From positions 1 through 60,442 of the forward strand of contig CAMNSA010000015.1 in assembly GCA_946554335.1 (NCBI GenBank): DNA of 60,442 nucleotides. The letters run 5' to 3'. This stretch comes from an uncultured Neglectibacter sp. (GTDB lineage: Bacteria; Bacillota; Clostridia; Oscillospirales; Acutalibacteraceae). Positions 34,781 through 45,413 of the stretch are shown here, in pieces (position 1 is the first letter of the stretch; every line of letters starts with the position of its first letter). A program made the position numbers and the translations under genes. A model generated the notes under the pieces. It did not search any database, had not been told where the DNA came from, and saw only the letters and a list, made by a program, of their open reading frames with translations.

Positions 34781-34852
34781 GAAAAAACGCCTGCGGGCTG
34801 TAACTTAGTCCCGCGTTTCCCGTCCTGACAAGACGCGAAACCGCGTTTTTTC
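34781..34852 (-). other. Possible structured RNA with a three-way junction
   Basis: GAAAAAACGC pairs with GCGTTTTTTC as a closing stem. Inside are a stem GCGGG/CCCGC with a 12-nt loop and a stem GTTTC-GTC/GAC-GAAAC with an internal bulge. On the minus strand it is followed within 3 nt by the 17-bp hairpin at 34742-34778. It does not match a riboswitch consensus I know. It could be a leader or attenuator of parE, a 3' UTR of ftsH or a small RNA. Confidence 0.35.
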
Positions 34853-34907
34853 ACAGTCTCCTGCTCATTCAAATTACATCCTCTGAAGACAGGGCTTTCG
34901 GTGCGTT

Positions 34908-36884
34908 TTATTCCTTTGCTTTTTCACTGTCCTCCGGCTTTGAAGAGAGAGTCTCCTGGGAATCTATCTTGGGAAGATCAGGCAGCTGAAGATTATCCCC
35001 CTCCCCCGTCCTGTCTGTGCCGGGCAGGAGGCGGCCGTCCATCACTTCCTGGAACTGGGCGCCGTCCAGCTTTTCCTTCTCAAACAGCACGCCTGCCAGC
35101 CTGTGCAGCTCGTCGATGTGGTCCTTCAGAATCTGCTCGGTGCGGCCGTAGGCGGTGGAGATGATGTCCTGGATCTCCTCGTCGATCTCAGAAGCGGTGC
35201 GCTCGGAATAATTGCTGATATGGCCCATTTCCTTGCCTAAAAAGGGGTTGCTGTCATCCGTGCCGTAAGTGATGGGCCCCAGCTTCTCGCTCATGCCGTA
35301 TTTGGTCACCATAGCTCTGGCAATTTTCGTGGCCCGTTCAATGTCGTTGGAGGCTCCGGTGGAAATATCGGAAAGCACCAGCGCCTCCGCCACCCGACCG
35401 CCCAGCAGCACGACCAGCTCTTCCTTCATCTCATCGCGGCTCTGATAAGAGCGGTCCTCTGTGGGCAGGTGCATGGTATAACCCCCCGCCATGCCCCGGG
35501 GAATGATGGAGATCTGGTGCACCGGATCCTGTGTCTTGCAATAATAGGTGGCTAACGCGTGGCCGGCCTCATGATAGGCCGTAAGCTTCTTTTCCTTTTC
35601 GCTCATCACACGGCTCTTCTTCTCCGTGCCCACCACCACCTTGATGGTGGCCTCTTCGATCTCCGTCATGGTGATGGCCTTATGGTTCCTTCTGGCAGCC
35701 AGGAGCGCCGCCTCATTGAGCAGGTTTTCCAGATCCGCTCCGGTAAAGCCGGCAGTGGACTTGGCAATGGTGGAAAGCACCACATCGGGAGCCAGGGGCT
35801 TTCCTCTGGCGTGTACCCGAAGGATCTCCTCTCTGCCCTTGATGTCAGGATAACCTACCATCACCTGCCGGTCAAACCGGCCGGGACGCATCAAGGCGGG
35901 GTCCAGAATATCGGGACGGTTGGTGGCGGCGATCATAATGACGCCCTCATTGGCGCCGAATCCGTCCATTTCTACCAGGAGCTGATTTAAAGTCTGCTCT
36001 CTCTCGTCGTGTCCGCCGCCCAGGCCCGCGCCTCTCTGGCGGCCCACCGCGTCGATCTCATCGATAAAGATGATGCAGGGATGATTCTTTTTCGCCTTCT
36101 CGAACAGGTCTCTCACGCGGGAGGCGCCTACGCCCACGAACATCTCCACGAAGTCGGAGCCGGAGATGGAGAAGAAGGGCACTCCCGCTTCTCCGGCCAC
36201 CGCCCTGGCAAGCAGAGTCTTACCGGTGCCGGGAGGGCCTACCAGCAGCACGCCCTTGGGGATCCTCGCTCCCAGGCTGTTGAACTTGCTGGGATTGCGC
36301 AGAAACTCCACGATCTCTCTGAGCTCTTCCTTCTCCTCATCCGCTCCCGCCACATCGGCAAAGGTGGTTTTCCGCTTCTCGTCGCTCATCTGCTTGATCT
36401 TCGCCTTGCCGAAGTTCATCTGCTTGTCGCCGCCCATGGTGGTGTTGAGGCGCTTCATCATAAAGATCCAGAAGGCGATCAGCCCGCCGAAGAGGAGCAG
36501 CGTGGGCAGCAAGCTGATAAACCAGCTGGTCTCCACGGGCCGGATAATATCCTGCGCCATCTTTCGATCCGGATGGTCTTCGTTATAAGCCTCAATGTAT
36601 CGGTCCGCGTGGCGGTAAAAAAGGTCCACGCTGGGCAGCACATACTCTACCGTGGTGGTGTTTCCTCCCCCCTCGTCCACTACCGTCAGAGTCATTTCTC
36701 CGGTGCCTAAATTCAGCCGGTAAGAGCTTACTCTTTCCGAAGCAAAATAATTCAAAATATCGGAATACTTATAGTTTTCCCGCTCCGGAGCCTGATTGAA
36801 GAGGATGAGGATGATGAATAGGACCACCACCGGAAGCCCCAGATAGAGCAGCAAATTGCGAATGGTTTTTTTATAGCCGTTCAA
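34908..36884 (-). CDS. ftsH: ATP-dependent zinc metalloprotease FtsH
   Basis: A 658-residue membrane AAA+ protease that degrades damaged membrane and short-lived soluble proteins. Two membrane helices (about 10-28 and 120-142) flank an extracytoplasmic domain. The AAA module has Walker A GPPGTGKT, Walker [10 protein letters not shown] and the second region of homology [22 protein letters not shown]. The zinc site is HEAGH with a downstream conserved Asp. It is the last gene of tilS-hpt-ftsH, a classic Bacillota order. Confidence 0.97.
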   Translation of the reverse strand: MNGYKKTIRNLLLYLGLPVVVLFIILILFNQAPERENYKYSDILNYFASERVSSYRLNLGTGEMTLTVVDEGGGNTTTVEYVLPSVDLFYRHADRYIEAYNEDHPDRKMAQDIIRPVETSWFISLLPTLLLFGGLIAFWIFMMKRLNTTMGGDKQMNFGKAKIKQMSDEKRKTTFADVAGADEEKEELREIVEFLRNPSKFNSLGARIPKGVLLVGPPGTGKTLLARAVAGEAGVPFFSISGSDFVEMFVGVGASRVRDLFEKAKKNHPCIIFIDEIDAVGRQRGAGLGGGHDEREQTLNQLLVEMDGFGANEGVIMIAATNRPDILDPALMRPGRFDRQVMVGYPDIKGREEILRVHARGKPLAPDVVLSTIAKSTAGFTGADLENLLNEAALLAARRNHKAITMTEIEEATIKVVVGTEKKSRVMSEKEKKLTAYHEAGHALATYYCKTQDPVHQISIIPRGMAGGYTMHLPTEDRSYQSRDEMKEELVVLLGGRVAEALVLSDISTGASNDIERATKIARAMVTKYGMSEKLGPITYGTDDSNPFLGKEMGHISNYSERTASEIDEEIQDIISTAYGRTEQILKDHIDELHRLAGVLFEKEKLDGAQFQEVMDGRLLPGTDRTGEGDNLQLPDLPKIDSQETLSSKPEDSEKAKE

Positions 36885-36917
36885 AAATTTATCCCCCTAA
36901 ATCTCCGCTTTTCGCCC

Positions 36918-37454
36918 TTACGCGTATACCTGGGGCTTCAACACCCCCACGAAGGGCAGATTGCGGTATTTCTCATCATAGTCGAGCCCATAGCCCACGA
37001 TAAAGGCGTCCGGGATCTGCGTGCCCACATAGGCGGCCTCGATCTCCACCTGACGGCGTTCCGGCTTATCGAACAGCGTACAGATCTTCAGACTGTTGGG
37101 ATTTCTGGACTGAAGCAGCTCCACGAGATAGGAAAGGGTCTTTCCGCTGTCCAGAATGTCCTCCACCAAAACAATGTCATAGCCCTCCAGATTGATGTCC
37201 AGATCCTTGATGATCTTCACCACGCCGGAGGTCTTGGTCCCGGAGCCGTAGCTGGAGGTAGCCATAAAATCGATGCGGGCCGGAATGTCGATGGAACGCA
37301 TCAGATCTGCCATAAATACCACGGACCCCTTCAGCACGCTGACCAGCAGCAGGTTCTTTCCCCGATAGTCCCGGGTGATCTCCTTGCCGATGCGCTCGAC
37401 GATCACGGCGATCTGCCGTTCGGTAAACAGCACCCTCTCAATGTCCTCAAGCAT
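36918..37454 (-). CDS. hpt: Hypoxanthine phosphoribosyltransferase
   Basis: A 178-residue purine-salvage enzyme that makes IMP and often GMP from PRPP. The PRPP-binding motif is VLVEDILDSGKTL, and the base-recognition Lys/Asp lie in the C-terminal region around VGYGLDYDEKYRNLP. I chose ATG at 37454 with GGAGAAGG just upstream; the longer frame adds 14 unconserved residues. The gene overlaps tilS by 8 bp and precedes ftsH. Confidence 0.95.
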   Translation of the reverse strand: MLEDIERVLFTERQIAVIVERIGKEITRDYRGKNLLLVSVLKGSVVFMADLMRSIDIPARIDFMATSSYGSGTKTSGVVKIIKDLDINLEGYDIVLVEDILDSGKTLSYLVELLQSRNPNSLKICTLFDKPERRQVEIEAAYVGTQIPDAFIVGYGLDYDEKYRNLPFVGVLKPQVYA

Positions 37455-38871
37455 TTCCTTCTCCTGCTCCAAGATCTTTGCCCCCCTTATCCACAATTCC
37501 CTTTTCCTCTGGATCTATTACCCGCACAAATACCACCTTCCGCGTCCTGTTCGTAACCTGGAAACGCCTGGATACTCCCAGGCCCTCACAGTAAACGATC
37601 TCAGAACCGCAGGTGAGCAGCACCGCATTTTTCCGCCGGGCAGCCGGGATCTTCTCCTCCTGAAACAGCTGCTTCAGGCTTCTGCTCCCCTCTCTTCCGG
37701 GAGGAAGGAACCGATCCCCCTCCCTTCTGCTGCGTACGAGGAAAGCTGCTGTAATTGTATCACAGTCAAAAGAATTTTTGAATAACAAATTGTGAAATTT
37801 TCTTTCCCCACAGCGGTCAAATCCCTCTCTTTTCTCCAAAATCAGGATTTTTCCGTTGGGAAGAGGCGTTTCCCGCTGAAAAACCGGCTCTTCAAATTCC
37901 ACGGCCGCCTTCTCTTCGCTCACAAAAAGCAGCCCTTGAAAACATTCTGCCAGCAACCCCTCGGGCAGCTGGAAGCGACCTCCCCCCTCCAGGATCTTCA
38001 AAAGCCCCGCAAGGTGCTTTTCCTCTAAGGGACGGCATCCCTTTTCCTTAAACCAGCTTTTCAGCGCGAAGCTTCTCAGCGCCGGATGGGCCTTTTTCAG
38101 AACCTCTGCCTGAAGGCCGTCCCTCTCTTTTGCCTCCTCCAAAAGCTTTTTTGCCTCCCCACAGAGGTAATCCTCTATAAGGGCAAGACTTTCCGCGGTC
38201 CTCCCCACGGCCTTCAGAAAACCGGGGTTTTCCTCCTTGAAAAAGGGAAGCACCTGAAGGCGGAGCCGGTTGCGGCGAAAGCTTTCGGAAAAATTGCTGC
38301 TGTCCGTCACAAAGGGAAGCTCATAAAACCGGCAGTAGGCCTCGATCTCTTCCCGGGAGACACGCAGCAGGGGCCGGAGGATCTCCCCTCTTTTCGGCGG
38401 GATCCCGCAAAGCCCGGAGAGGGAGGCTCCCCGCAGCAGATTCATCAGGACGGTCTCCGCGTTGTCGTCCGCGTTGTGGGCGGTGAGGATGGCCCCTCCC
38501 GGGCCTTCCTGCTGTAAAAGGCTGTGAAGAAAACGATAACGCACCTCTCGTCCGCACTCCTCCAAGCCCATTTTACGCTCACGGGCAAGGGCCTTTACAT
38601 CCGTCCTGAAAAGCGCGAAGCGAAGCCCCTCTTTCCGGGCAAAGGCCCGGGCCGCGGCTTCGTCTCTCTCTGATTCCTCCCCCCTCAGTCCATGATTCAC
38701 ATGGGCAAGGAGGATCCTATTCTGTTGTGCCGCGCCCTTCAGCGCGTGGGCCAGAGCCATGGAATCCGCTCCCCCGGAAAAGCCCACCACCAAAGCACCC
38801 TCCTTTGGCAGCAGGGAAAAATCCGCTCCGGAAAGCAGGGCGATTTGGGAAAGGCGGCTCCTGTCATTCAC
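37447..38871 (-). CDS. tilS: tRNA(Ile)-lysidine synthetase TilS
   Basis: TilS attaches lysine to C34 of tRNA-Ile(CAU) so that it reads AUA. The 474-residue protein has the PP-loop motif FSGGADSM at about 30-37, the HVNHGLRG loop and the TAHNADDNAETVLMNLLRG segment, followed by the C-terminal domain with FLPPGREGSRSLKQLF. It overlaps dnaB by 8 bp at its start and hpt by 8 bp at its end, which suggests tight translational coupling. Confidence 0.95.
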   Translation of the reverse strand: MNDRSRLSQIALLSGADFSLLPKEGALVVGFSGGADSMALAHALKGAAQQNRILLAHVNHGLRGEESERDEAAARAFARKEGLRFALFRTDVKALARERKMGLEECGREVRYRFLHSLLQQEGPGGAILTAHNADDNAETVLMNLLRGASLSGLCGIPPKRGEILRPLLRVSREEIEAYCRFYELPFVTDSSNFSESFRRNRLRLQVLPFFKEENPGFLKAVGRTAESLALIEDYLCGEAKKLLEEAKERDGLQAEVLKKAHPALRSFALKSWFKEKGCRPLEEKHLAGLLKILEGGGRFQLPEGLLAECFQGLLFVSEEKAAVEFEEPVFQRETPLPNGKILILEKREGFDRCGERKFHNLLFKNSFDCDTITAAFLVRSRREGDRFLPPGREGSRSLKQLFQEEKIPAARRKNAVLLTCGSEIVYCEGLGVSRRFQVTNRTRKVVFVRVIDPEEKGIVDKGGKDLGAGEGNA

Positions 38872-40255
38872 GGCGGATCACCTCGCGGGAGGTAAAGCGC
38901 ATATATTCGCCCTGCCAGTGCATCGGCACCGACTTGCTTTCGCCGTGGCGGTTTTTCGCCACGATACATTCGCAGCTGTTCTGGTCCCCCTCCTCCGAAG
39001 CGCCTGCCGCCTCAGAGCCGTAATACTCCTCACGGTACAGAAACAGCACGATATCCGCGTCCTGCTCAATAGAGCCGGAATCCCGCAGGTCGGAAAGCAC
39101 CGGGCGGTGATCCGTCCGCTTCTCGCTGGAGCGGGCCAGCTGAGCCAAGGCCACTACCGGAATATTCAGCTCTTTCGCCATGATCTTCAGATTCCTGGTG
39201 ATCTCGGAAATCTCCTGGACCCGGTTGTCGATCCTCTTCGCGCTGCTCATCAACTGGATATAATCCACGAAAATAACATCCACTCCACCCTTTAAGCGGC
39301 GCACCTTGGCCTTCATTTCCGGGACGGTGATCCCGGGGCTGTCATCAAAATAAAGCTCCGCCTTGGAGAGAATATCTCCCGCCTCCACCAGGCGGGTCCA
39401 CTCGTCATTGGTAAGGTCGCCGGAGCGCAGCTTTGTGCCTTCCACCAGCGCCTCGCTGGAAAGCAGACGGGAAACCAGCTGCTCCTTTCCCATTTCCAAA
39501 GAGAAGAAGGCCGCTCTGCGATGCGCGGAAAGGCACACATGCCGGGCAATATTCAAGGCGAAACTGGTTTTTCCCATGCCGGGGCGGGCGCCCACAATGA
39601 TCAGATCAGAACGGTTGAGCCCTGTAATGGTGGCGTCCAGTTCCCCGATGCCCGTGGGAATTCCCCGATACAGATCCTTGTCCGGAGAATTGAGCTTATC
39701 CAGCCGGTCAAAGGTCTCGAGCAGCAGCTCCCGCACCGGCTGCAGGCCCTTTACGCTTTTCCCCTGGCGGATGTCATAGATCCTCTGCTCCGCCGCGTCC
39801 AGCAGCAGAGAGGATTCTTCCACACCCTGACTGGCATCGTCCAGAATACTGCGGGCCGCCTGCATCAGCATACGGACATCGTACTTGTCCCGCACGATCC
39901 CGGCGTAGATCTCCACATTGGCGATAGAGGGGACCAGCTGGGCAAGCTGCGTCAAGTACACCTTCCCCGTGTCCTCGTCAAACTCGCCGCTTTCCTTGAG
40001 CCGTTCCAACACGGTAATAAAGTCCACCGGCTGGCCCAGGGTGAAAAGCTCCTGCATCACACCGTAGATCAGGCGGTTATTCACCGCGTAGAAATACTCC
40101 GCTCTGGGAAGGATCTCCAGCACGGCGGAAAGACAGGAGGGCTCCAGCAGGACCGCGCCCAGCACAGACTGCTCCGCTTCCAGGCTGAAGGGCATCATGA
40201 CCCCGGGGATCGCCTGAGCTCCCTCTTCAAATTGCGATTGCAGCTGCTGCGCCAT
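38864..40255 (-). CDS. dnaB: Replicative DNA helicase DnaB
   Basis: A 463-residue hexameric helicase. The N-terminal helical domain begins with PFSLEAEQSVLGAVLLEP, and the RecA-like motor has Walker A GARPGMGKTSFAL, FSLEMGKEQLVSRLL and the C-terminal AKNRHGESKSV loop. I chose ATG at 40255 with GGAGGGG 6 nt upstream over a start ten codons earlier. It follows rplI, the usual Bacillota order rplI-dnaB. Confidence 0.96.
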   Translation of the reverse strand: MAQQLQSQFEEGAQAIPGVMMPFSLEAEQSVLGAVLLEPSCLSAVLEILPRAEYFYAVNNRLIYGVMQELFTLGQPVDFITVLERLKESGEFDEDTGKVYLTQLAQLVPSIANVEIYAGIVRDKYDVRMLMQAARSILDDASQGVEESSLLLDAAEQRIYDIRQGKSVKGLQPVRELLLETFDRLDKLNSPDKDLYRGIPTGIGELDATITGLNRSDLIIVGARPGMGKTSFALNIARHVCLSAHRRAAFFSLEMGKEQLVSRLLSSEALVEGTKLRSGDLTNDEWTRLVEAGDILSKAELYFDDSPGITVPEMKAKVRRLKGGVDVIFVDYIQLMSSAKRIDNRVQEISEITRNLKIMAKELNIPVVALAQLARSSEKRTDHRPVLSDLRDSGSIEQDADIVLFLYREEYYGSEAAGASEEGDQNSCECIVAKNRHGESKSVPMHWQGEYMRFTSREVIRRE

Positions 40256-40294
40256 CCCGGCCCCTCCTCTCAAGTCAGTCCGCAAGCCCGAAGC

Positions 40295-40744
40295 TTACTC
40301 CTTCTCACACACCGCCACGCTCATGGTGGTAGAGATCCCAGTGTAAAATTTCACATCGAAGTTATAAGTACCAAAAGCCTTGATGTCGCCGTCCAGCTCG
40401 ATCTTCCGTTTATCCACCGAAACGCCGAACTGCTTTTCGATCTCCTCGGAGAGCTCCTTGGAGGTAACGGAGCCGAAGATTTTTCCTCCCTGCCCCGCCT
40501 TGGCGTAAATCTTCACGGTCTTGCCGCCCAGGATATCGGCGTTTTTCTGGGCCTCCTCCGTCTCGGTTTTGATCTTATACTGCCTGGCGGCCTCCGCGTT
40601 TTTCAGCTCGTTCATAGCCTGGGCGTTGGCCTCTTTCGCAAGCTTTCTGGGCAAAAGGAAATTCCTCCCATAGCCGTCGGAAACCGTCGCCAGCTCTCCC
40701 TTTTTGCCGATGGATTTCACATCCTGAAGCAATACTACCTTCAT
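40295..40744 (-). CDS. rplI: 50S ribosomal protein L9
   Basis: A 149-residue two-domain protein that binds 23S rRNA near the L1 stalk base. The N-terminal domain starts [16 protein letters not shown] with [11 protein letters not shown]; a long helix joins it to the C-terminal domain with [14 protein letters not shown] chose ATG at 40744 (AGGGAGGA 8-9 nt upstream). The frame continues to 40849 but those residues belong to the intergenic region. Confidence 0.97.
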   Translation of the reverse strand: MKVVLLQDVKSIGKKGELATVSDGYGRNFLLPRKLAKEANAQAMNELKNAEAARQYKIKTETEEAQKNADILGGKTVKIYAKAGQGGKIFGSVTSKELSEEIEKQFGVSVDKRKIELDGDIKAFGTYNFDVKFYTGISTTMSVAVCEKE

Positions 40745-40845
40745 GCCGTTGTCCTCCCTTTCCTGATCTCTTATTGTATGAACTGTTTCGGGCGAAGCCG
40801 GGAACAGTTTCTGCTTCCGGCTTAAAACCGGACATAGAACCTTTC

Positions 40846-42837
40846 TCAATCCTGCTGGATCATCTCCGGCAGCTTTTCATCCAACGCACGGATCAGGGCG
40901 CGCCGCGCCTCGTTGACGGAGATGTTTTTCACCTGGGCGCCCGCCATATTGAAGTGGCCGCCTCCGCCGAATTCCTCCAGAATCACCTGCACATTGATGT
41001 CCCCCAGGCTCCTGGCGGAAAAATTCACATCATTTCCCGTTCGGTAAAGCACAAAGGACGCCTTTACTCCCTGGATGGACAAAAGCTCGTCGGCCGCCTG
41101 AGCGGCCGCGATGCGCAGATCCTCCATTTCCCAGCTGGAGGTGGCGATGGCACAGCCCTTATAGACCTCCGCCCCGGACACCAGCTGAGACTTCTGCTTA
41201 TAGGTGTCCAGCGTGTTGGAAAACAGCTTCTTCACAGCCACGGTATCCGCCCCGCGCCTTCTCAGAAAAGCGGAAGCCTCGAAGGTCCTCACGCCGGTTT
41301 TCAAGACAAAGTTCTTGGTGTCCAGCATAATGCCTGCCAGCAGCGCCTGAGCGTCTACCGGGTCAATGGCGGAAGCCTTCATATATTGGGCCAGCTCGGC
41401 CACCATTTCCGAGGCGGAGCTGGCATAGGGCTCGTGATAAAAAATGAGGGAATTCTTGATGTGGGTGACCATCATGCGGTGATGGTCGATCACCACCGTG
41501 CGCGCCGCCCGATCCAGCAGCTCCCGGCTCTCCACAAAATTGACGGAGTGAGTGTCCACCACGATGAGCAGGGAACGATCTGTCATAGCCTGCTGGGCCA
41601 TCATGGGACTGATGAAAATAGTCTCCTCCTCATAGGCCTTTTCCACGCTGTCCACCAGGGCCTCCGCCAGCGTGCGGCTTCTCTGGATGACGATATGCGC
41701 CTCCCTCTCCAAGCCCTTTCGGATAATGGCCCACATGCCCACCGCCGCGCCCACGCTGTCCAGGTCTGAGTTGGCGTGGCCCATAATGAACACGCGGTCG
41801 CTGGAGTTGATATGGTCGGAAAGGGTGGAAGCGATCACACGGGTACGCACCTTATCCCGCTTTTCCACACCCTTGGAAAGGCCGCCGAAGAACTCGTAGG
41901 CGTCGCCCTTCTGCTTTACTGCCACCTGATCTCCGCCGCGGCCCAGAGCCATGTCCAGCGCCTGCAGGGCCCATCGTTCGCTTTCGGCCATGCTTTGGGC
42001 GTCCCGGCCTACGCCGATGGACACAGTGGCGGACATTTTCCGGTTGGGGCTCTTGATCTCCCGGATCTTATCCAGCACCTGGAAGCGGCGTTTTTTCGCC
42101 TCCTCCACATGGGATTCGTCCGTCAGGATCAGGTAGCGGCCGTTGGCAAGCCGGCGGATCACGCCGCCCATCTCTTCCACCGCCCAGCTCCACAGCACCG
42201 TATCCACTTCGCCTACTACACGGGAGTCCTCTCCGCCTCCCACGCTGTCCCGCACCAGCTCTTCCCGGTTGTCGAAAGAGGCGAGGCAGACCACCGGCTT
42301 TTTCTCCCGGTACTCTCTGTACACCGCCTTAAAGTAGGTGTCGTCTATAAAATAGAGGATGTACCCCGCGGATGCCCTGGCAGCGTATACCGTGTATTCC
42401 CGGCCGCCGTGCGAGATCGCCGCTCCCTTTTCCTCCGTGACCTGCCGGAAGGTTTTGGGATAGAGATAGCGCAGCACATTTTCCCCCGCGCACTCTTCTC
42501 CCCGGTTAAGCGACTGAGAAAAGGCGGAATTCGCCCACACGATATCTCCCGCCGGAGCCACCACTGCCACCGGCAGAGGATACTCCGTCAGGGCGTATTC
42601 CTCCTCGGCGGTAAGCACCTTTTTTGCACTCTTCACCGCCAAAGTCACATTTCGGTGAAACAGAATGTCAGACGCGGCCACCGCCAGGGCGGCCAGGCAG
42701 GACAGCGTCAGCTCTGCCGCAAAGATCACCTTGTTATAGCGGTAGGACATCAACGCCATCAGAAACATCGCCAGCGCCATGAGATAAAACAGCGGGGATA
42801 CCATCCAGACCTTTTTTCTGCGTCTCATTCTCTTCAC
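40846..42837 (-). CDS. gdpP: Cyclic-di-AMP phosphodiesterase GdpP
   Basis: A 663-residue membrane protein. Two helices near 15-57 are followed by a PAS-like domain, a degenerate GGDEF domain and a DHH/DHHA1 phosphodiesterase with [21 protein letters not shown] and VIDHHRM. GdpP hydrolyses c-di-AMP to pApA and so affects potassium and cell-wall homeostasis. It lies between rnj and rplI, the order seen in many Bacillota (gdpP-rplI-dnaB). Confidence 0.95.
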   Translation of the reverse strand: MKRMRRRKKVWMVSPLFYLMALAMFLMALMSYRYNKVIFAAELTLSCLAALAVAASDILFHRNVTLAVKSAKKVLTAEEEYALTEYPLPVAVVAPAGDIVWANSAFSQSLNRGEECAGENVLRYLYPKTFRQVTEEKGAAISHGGREYTVYAARASAGYILYFIDDTYFKAVYREYREKKPVVCLASFDNREELVRDSVGGGEDSRVVGEVDTVLWSWAVEEMGGVIRRLANGRYLILTDESHVEEAKKRRFQVLDKIREIKSPNRKMSATVSIGVGRDAQSMAESERWALQALDMALGRGGDQVAVKQKGDAYEFFGGLSKGVEKRDKVRTRVIASTLSDHINSSDRVFIMGHANSDLDSVGAAVGMWAIIRKGLEREAHIVIQRSRTLAEALVDSVEKAYEEETIFISPMMAQQAMTDRSLLIVVDTHSVNFVESRELLDRAARTVVIDHHRMMVTHIKNSLIFYHEPYASSASEMVAELAQYMKASAIDPVDAQALLAGIMLDTKNFVLKTGVRTFEASAFLRRRGADTVAVKKLFSNTLDTYKQKSQLVSGAEVYKGCAIATSSWEMEDLRIAAAQAADELLSIQGVKASFVLYRTGNDVNFSARSLGDINVQVILEEFGGGGHFNMAGAQVKNISVNEARRALIRALDEKLPEMIQQD

Positions 42838-42865
42838 CTCCTCTTTTCTTTCCGGGAGCCTCGCG

Positions 42866-44932
42866 TCACACCTCCATGATCACAGGCAGGATCATGGGGT
42901 TGCGCTTGGTGCGCTGATAGAGGAACCGGGAGAGCTCTTCCTTGATGCTCTGCTTCATGCCGCTCCAATCCCGAACCCGGTGCTTCGCGCACTCCTCCAA
43001 AGTATTATACACCAGCTTTCTCGCTTCGTCCATAAGAGGTTCTGATTCTCTTACATAAACAAATCCTCTGGAGATGAGATCCGGGCCGGAAACGATCTCT
43101 CCCGTGCCGGAATCGATGGAGCACACCGCGATGATCAAGCCGTCCTCCGCCAAGTGCTTCCGGTCTCTCAGCACGATGCTGCCCACATCTCCCACGCCCA
43201 GTCCGTCCACCATGACGCTGCCCGCGGGAACATCGGCGATCTGCTTCATGGAATTCTCGCTGAGCTCCAGAACATTTCCCACATCCCCGATAAAAATACT
43301 CTCCCGGGGCATCCCCATAGCCATGGCAAGGCTCGCGTGCTTTTGCAGATGCTTCTGCTCGCCGTGAACAGGGATAAAGTATTTCGGCTTTGTCAGGCCC
43401 TGGATAAGCTTCAGCTCCTCCTGACAGGCGTGGCCCGAGACATGGACCTCGTACATGGATTCATAGATCACCGTACAGCCCTGCTTCAAAAGCTCGTCTA
43501 CCACCGCGCCCACCGTCTTTTCGTTGCCCGGAATGGGGCGGGCGGAAATGATGATAAAGTCGTTGGGATTAATGGCCACCTGACGGTGGTCGGAAAACGC
43601 CATACGGGTCAACGCAGACATGGGCTCTCCCTGGCTTCCGGTGGTGATCAGCACCACCTGCCCCGCCTCATAGCGGTTGATCATGCTCAGATCGATGAGC
43701 ACCCCGTCCGGGATTTCCAAATAGCCCAGCTCACTGGCGATCCCCATCACATTGACCATGCTGCGCCCGGAGAGGGCCACCTTCCTGCCGTACTTCACCG
43801 CGCAGTTGATGATCATCTGCACCCGGCTGATGGAGGAGGCGAAGGTGGCCACGATCACCCGCTTCCCCTCCGCCCGGGCAAACAGGGAGTCCAGAGAGTT
43901 GTTTACCGTCTGCTCCGTCTGGGTGTAGCCGGGCCGCTCGGCATTGGTGGAATCCGCCAGCAGCGCCAGCACTCCCTCCTTGCCCAGCTCTGCGAAGCGG
44001 GCAAGATCTATCATCTTCCCCTCGGCGGGGGTACAGTCGATCTTAAAGTCCCCGGTGTGCACCACCACGCCGGCCGGGCTGTGGATGGCCAGAGCCACCG
44101 CATCCGCGATGGAGTGGTTCACATGGATCAGCTCGATCTCCATACAGCCCATTTTCAGCCGGGAGCCGGGCGGGGTCACCTGCAAACGGGCGGAACCCAT
44201 CAGCCCATGCTCCTTGAGCTTTCCCTCGATGAGTCCGATGGTGAGAGCCGTTCCGTACACCGGTACATTCAGCTTTTTCAAAAGGTAGGGCACCGCGCCG
44301 ATATGGTCCTCATGGCCGTGAGTGATCACCACGCCGCGGATCTTATCCCGGTTTTTCTCCACAAAGGTGAAATCGGGGATCACACTGTCCACGCCCAGCA
44401 TCTCCTCATCCGGGAAGCTGAGACCGCAGTCCACGATCACCATGTCCCCCTCGCACTCATAGAGGGTAAAGTTTTTGCCGATCTCGTTGAGCCCGCCCAG
44501 GAAATAGACCCGGATGGGGGGCCTGCCCGACTTTTTCTGCCGTCCTCTGCCGCGCCCGGCGGGCTGAGGGGCGCGCTGTACCCGCTTCTGGGGCGCTGGC
44601 GCCTTCTCGGAAAGGGGAGCGGCGCTGCGCCGGCCCTTCTGCTGCCCCGGCCTGGACGATGAAACTTTGGGCTTTTCCTCTTTCTTACCTGTTTCCCTTG
44701 AGGTGGGAGAAGCCTGTCTCTGGGCAGCGGGCTGCTTTTTGGCGGGCTGCTTCCTGCGTTCTGCTCTTTTCGCCCCCCGGTTTTCCTTTAAAAGCTCCGT
44801 GGACTTTTGGGGCCCGGATATTTTGCCGATCTGCAGGGAGCCGGCCGTGCCGCTCAGGGGCTGGTCCAACTGTTTCTCCACATGCTCCAAAGAGGGTGTG
44901 CGTCTGATTCGATTATTCTTTTTTTCTGCCAC
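42866..44932 (-). CDS. rnj: Ribonuclease J with long basic N-terminal extension
   Basis: A 688-residue metallo-beta-lactamase/beta-CASP nuclease with 5'-3' exo- and endo-activity on mRNA. The metal site ITHGHEDHIG and the CASP motifs IVATFASSISR and ISARPIPGNE are complete. Before the core (from about residue 138, PPIRVYFLGGLNEIG) lies an unstructured Lys/Arg/Pro/Gln-rich tail that standard RNase J of about 555 residues lacks. The start is GTG at 44932 with AGGAGG 7 nt upstream. It heads the operon that runs to ftsH and has a leader of about 340 nt. Confidence 0.93.
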   Translation of the reverse strand: MAEKKNNRIRRTPSLEHVEKQLDQPLSGTAGSLQIGKISGPQKSTELLKENRGAKRAERRKQPAKKQPAAQRQASPTSRETGKKEEKPKVSSSRPGQQKGRRSAAPLSEKAPAPQKRVQRAPQPAGRGRGRQKKSGRPPIRVYFLGGLNEIGKNFTLYECEGDMVIVDCGLSFPDEEMLGVDSVIPDFTFVEKNRDKIRGVVITHGHEDHIGAVPYLLKKLNVPVYGTALTIGLIEGKLKEHGLMGSARLQVTPPGSRLKMGCMEIELIHVNHSIADAVALAIHSPAGVVVHTGDFKIDCTPAEGKMIDLARFAELGKEGVLALLADSTNAERPGYTQTEQTVNNSLDSLFARAEGKRVIVATFASSISRVQMIINCAVKYGRKVALSGRSMVNVMGIASELGYLEIPDGVLIDLSMINRYEAGQVVLITTGSQGEPMSALTRMAFSDHRQVAINPNDFIIISARPIPGNEKTVGAVVDELLKQGCTVIYESMYEVHVSGHACQEELKLIQGLTKPKYFIPVHGEQKHLQKHASLAMAMGMPRESIFIGDVGNVLELSENSMKQIADVPAGSVMVDGLGVGDVGSIVLRDRKHLAEDGLIIAVCSIDSGTGEIVSGPDLISRGFVYVRESEPLMDEARKLVYNTLEECAKHRVRDWSGMKQSIKEELSRFLYQRTKRNPMILPVIMEV

Positions 44933-45274
44933 TAGGTTGCCTCCTAAAATTCTTTCACGGCAAACAAAAAGCTCTTCCGCCCGGAGGTTCTTTCTGAAAA
45001 GGAAATTGCGCGTCCGCCTTTTCCCTTTTCCGCTATAAGAACCATTCCCGAAGCCTCTCAAAAAGACTTCGGGTCGCTTTTCTTAAACTGAAAATTGAGT
45101 TTTAAAAGCGCAGGAAAGAACCAGCCCCGGGATCTCCCGCGGCGCTGGGCTTTCTGTTCCGGCAGCCGGAGTCGCTCTCTCGCTTGCCTTTTTTCCGTAT
45201 CTATCAAAGCGGCTTTGCCGCAGATGCACTGGATCAGGGAGGGAAATTTTCCCAAGGGAATACTCTCCCTTTCT
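44933..45274 (-). other. Long structured 5' leader of RNase J
   Basis: Between the promoter and the GTG start lie about 340 transcribed nucleotides without a convincing gene. Hairpins are visible near 45056-45085 (CCCGAAG/CTTCGGG) and in the G/C-rich segment around 45125-45165. The region may regulate RNase J, possibly through cleavage by RNase J itself. A 91-codon frame at 45058-45333 lacks a ribosome binding site and begins upstream of the promoter, so I do not count it. Confidence 0.5.
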
Positions 45275-45280
45275 ATGAGT

Positions 45281-45309
45281 ATTTTACCGACTGCGCCTGA
45301 TTCTGTCAA
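45281..45309 (-). promoter_or_regulatory. Promoter of the rnj-gdpP-rplI-dnaB-tilS-hpt-ftsH operon
   Basis: On the minus strand consensus -35 TTGACA (45304-45309), 17-bp spacer and -10 TAAAAT (45281-45286). Confidence 0.8.
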
Positions 45310-45413
45310 GTGAGGGGCCAAAAAAGCCGCCATTTATTTCTTATTTTGGGCTGTCTTTTGAGGCCTTATGCTTTCCCCTTTTTCTATTTTTTGAAATAAT
45401 TTGAGGGAACATA

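Noticed and set aside
43154-44662. 502-codon open frame antisense to RNase J
   Set aside because: RNase J motifs are complete on the minus strand. The antisense product is His-rich low-complexity sequence with no recognised domain.
45058-45333. 91-codon frame upstream of RNase J
   Set aside because: It begins upstream of the TTGACA/TAAAAT promoter, lacks a ribosome binding site and shows no family features. I treat the region as leader.
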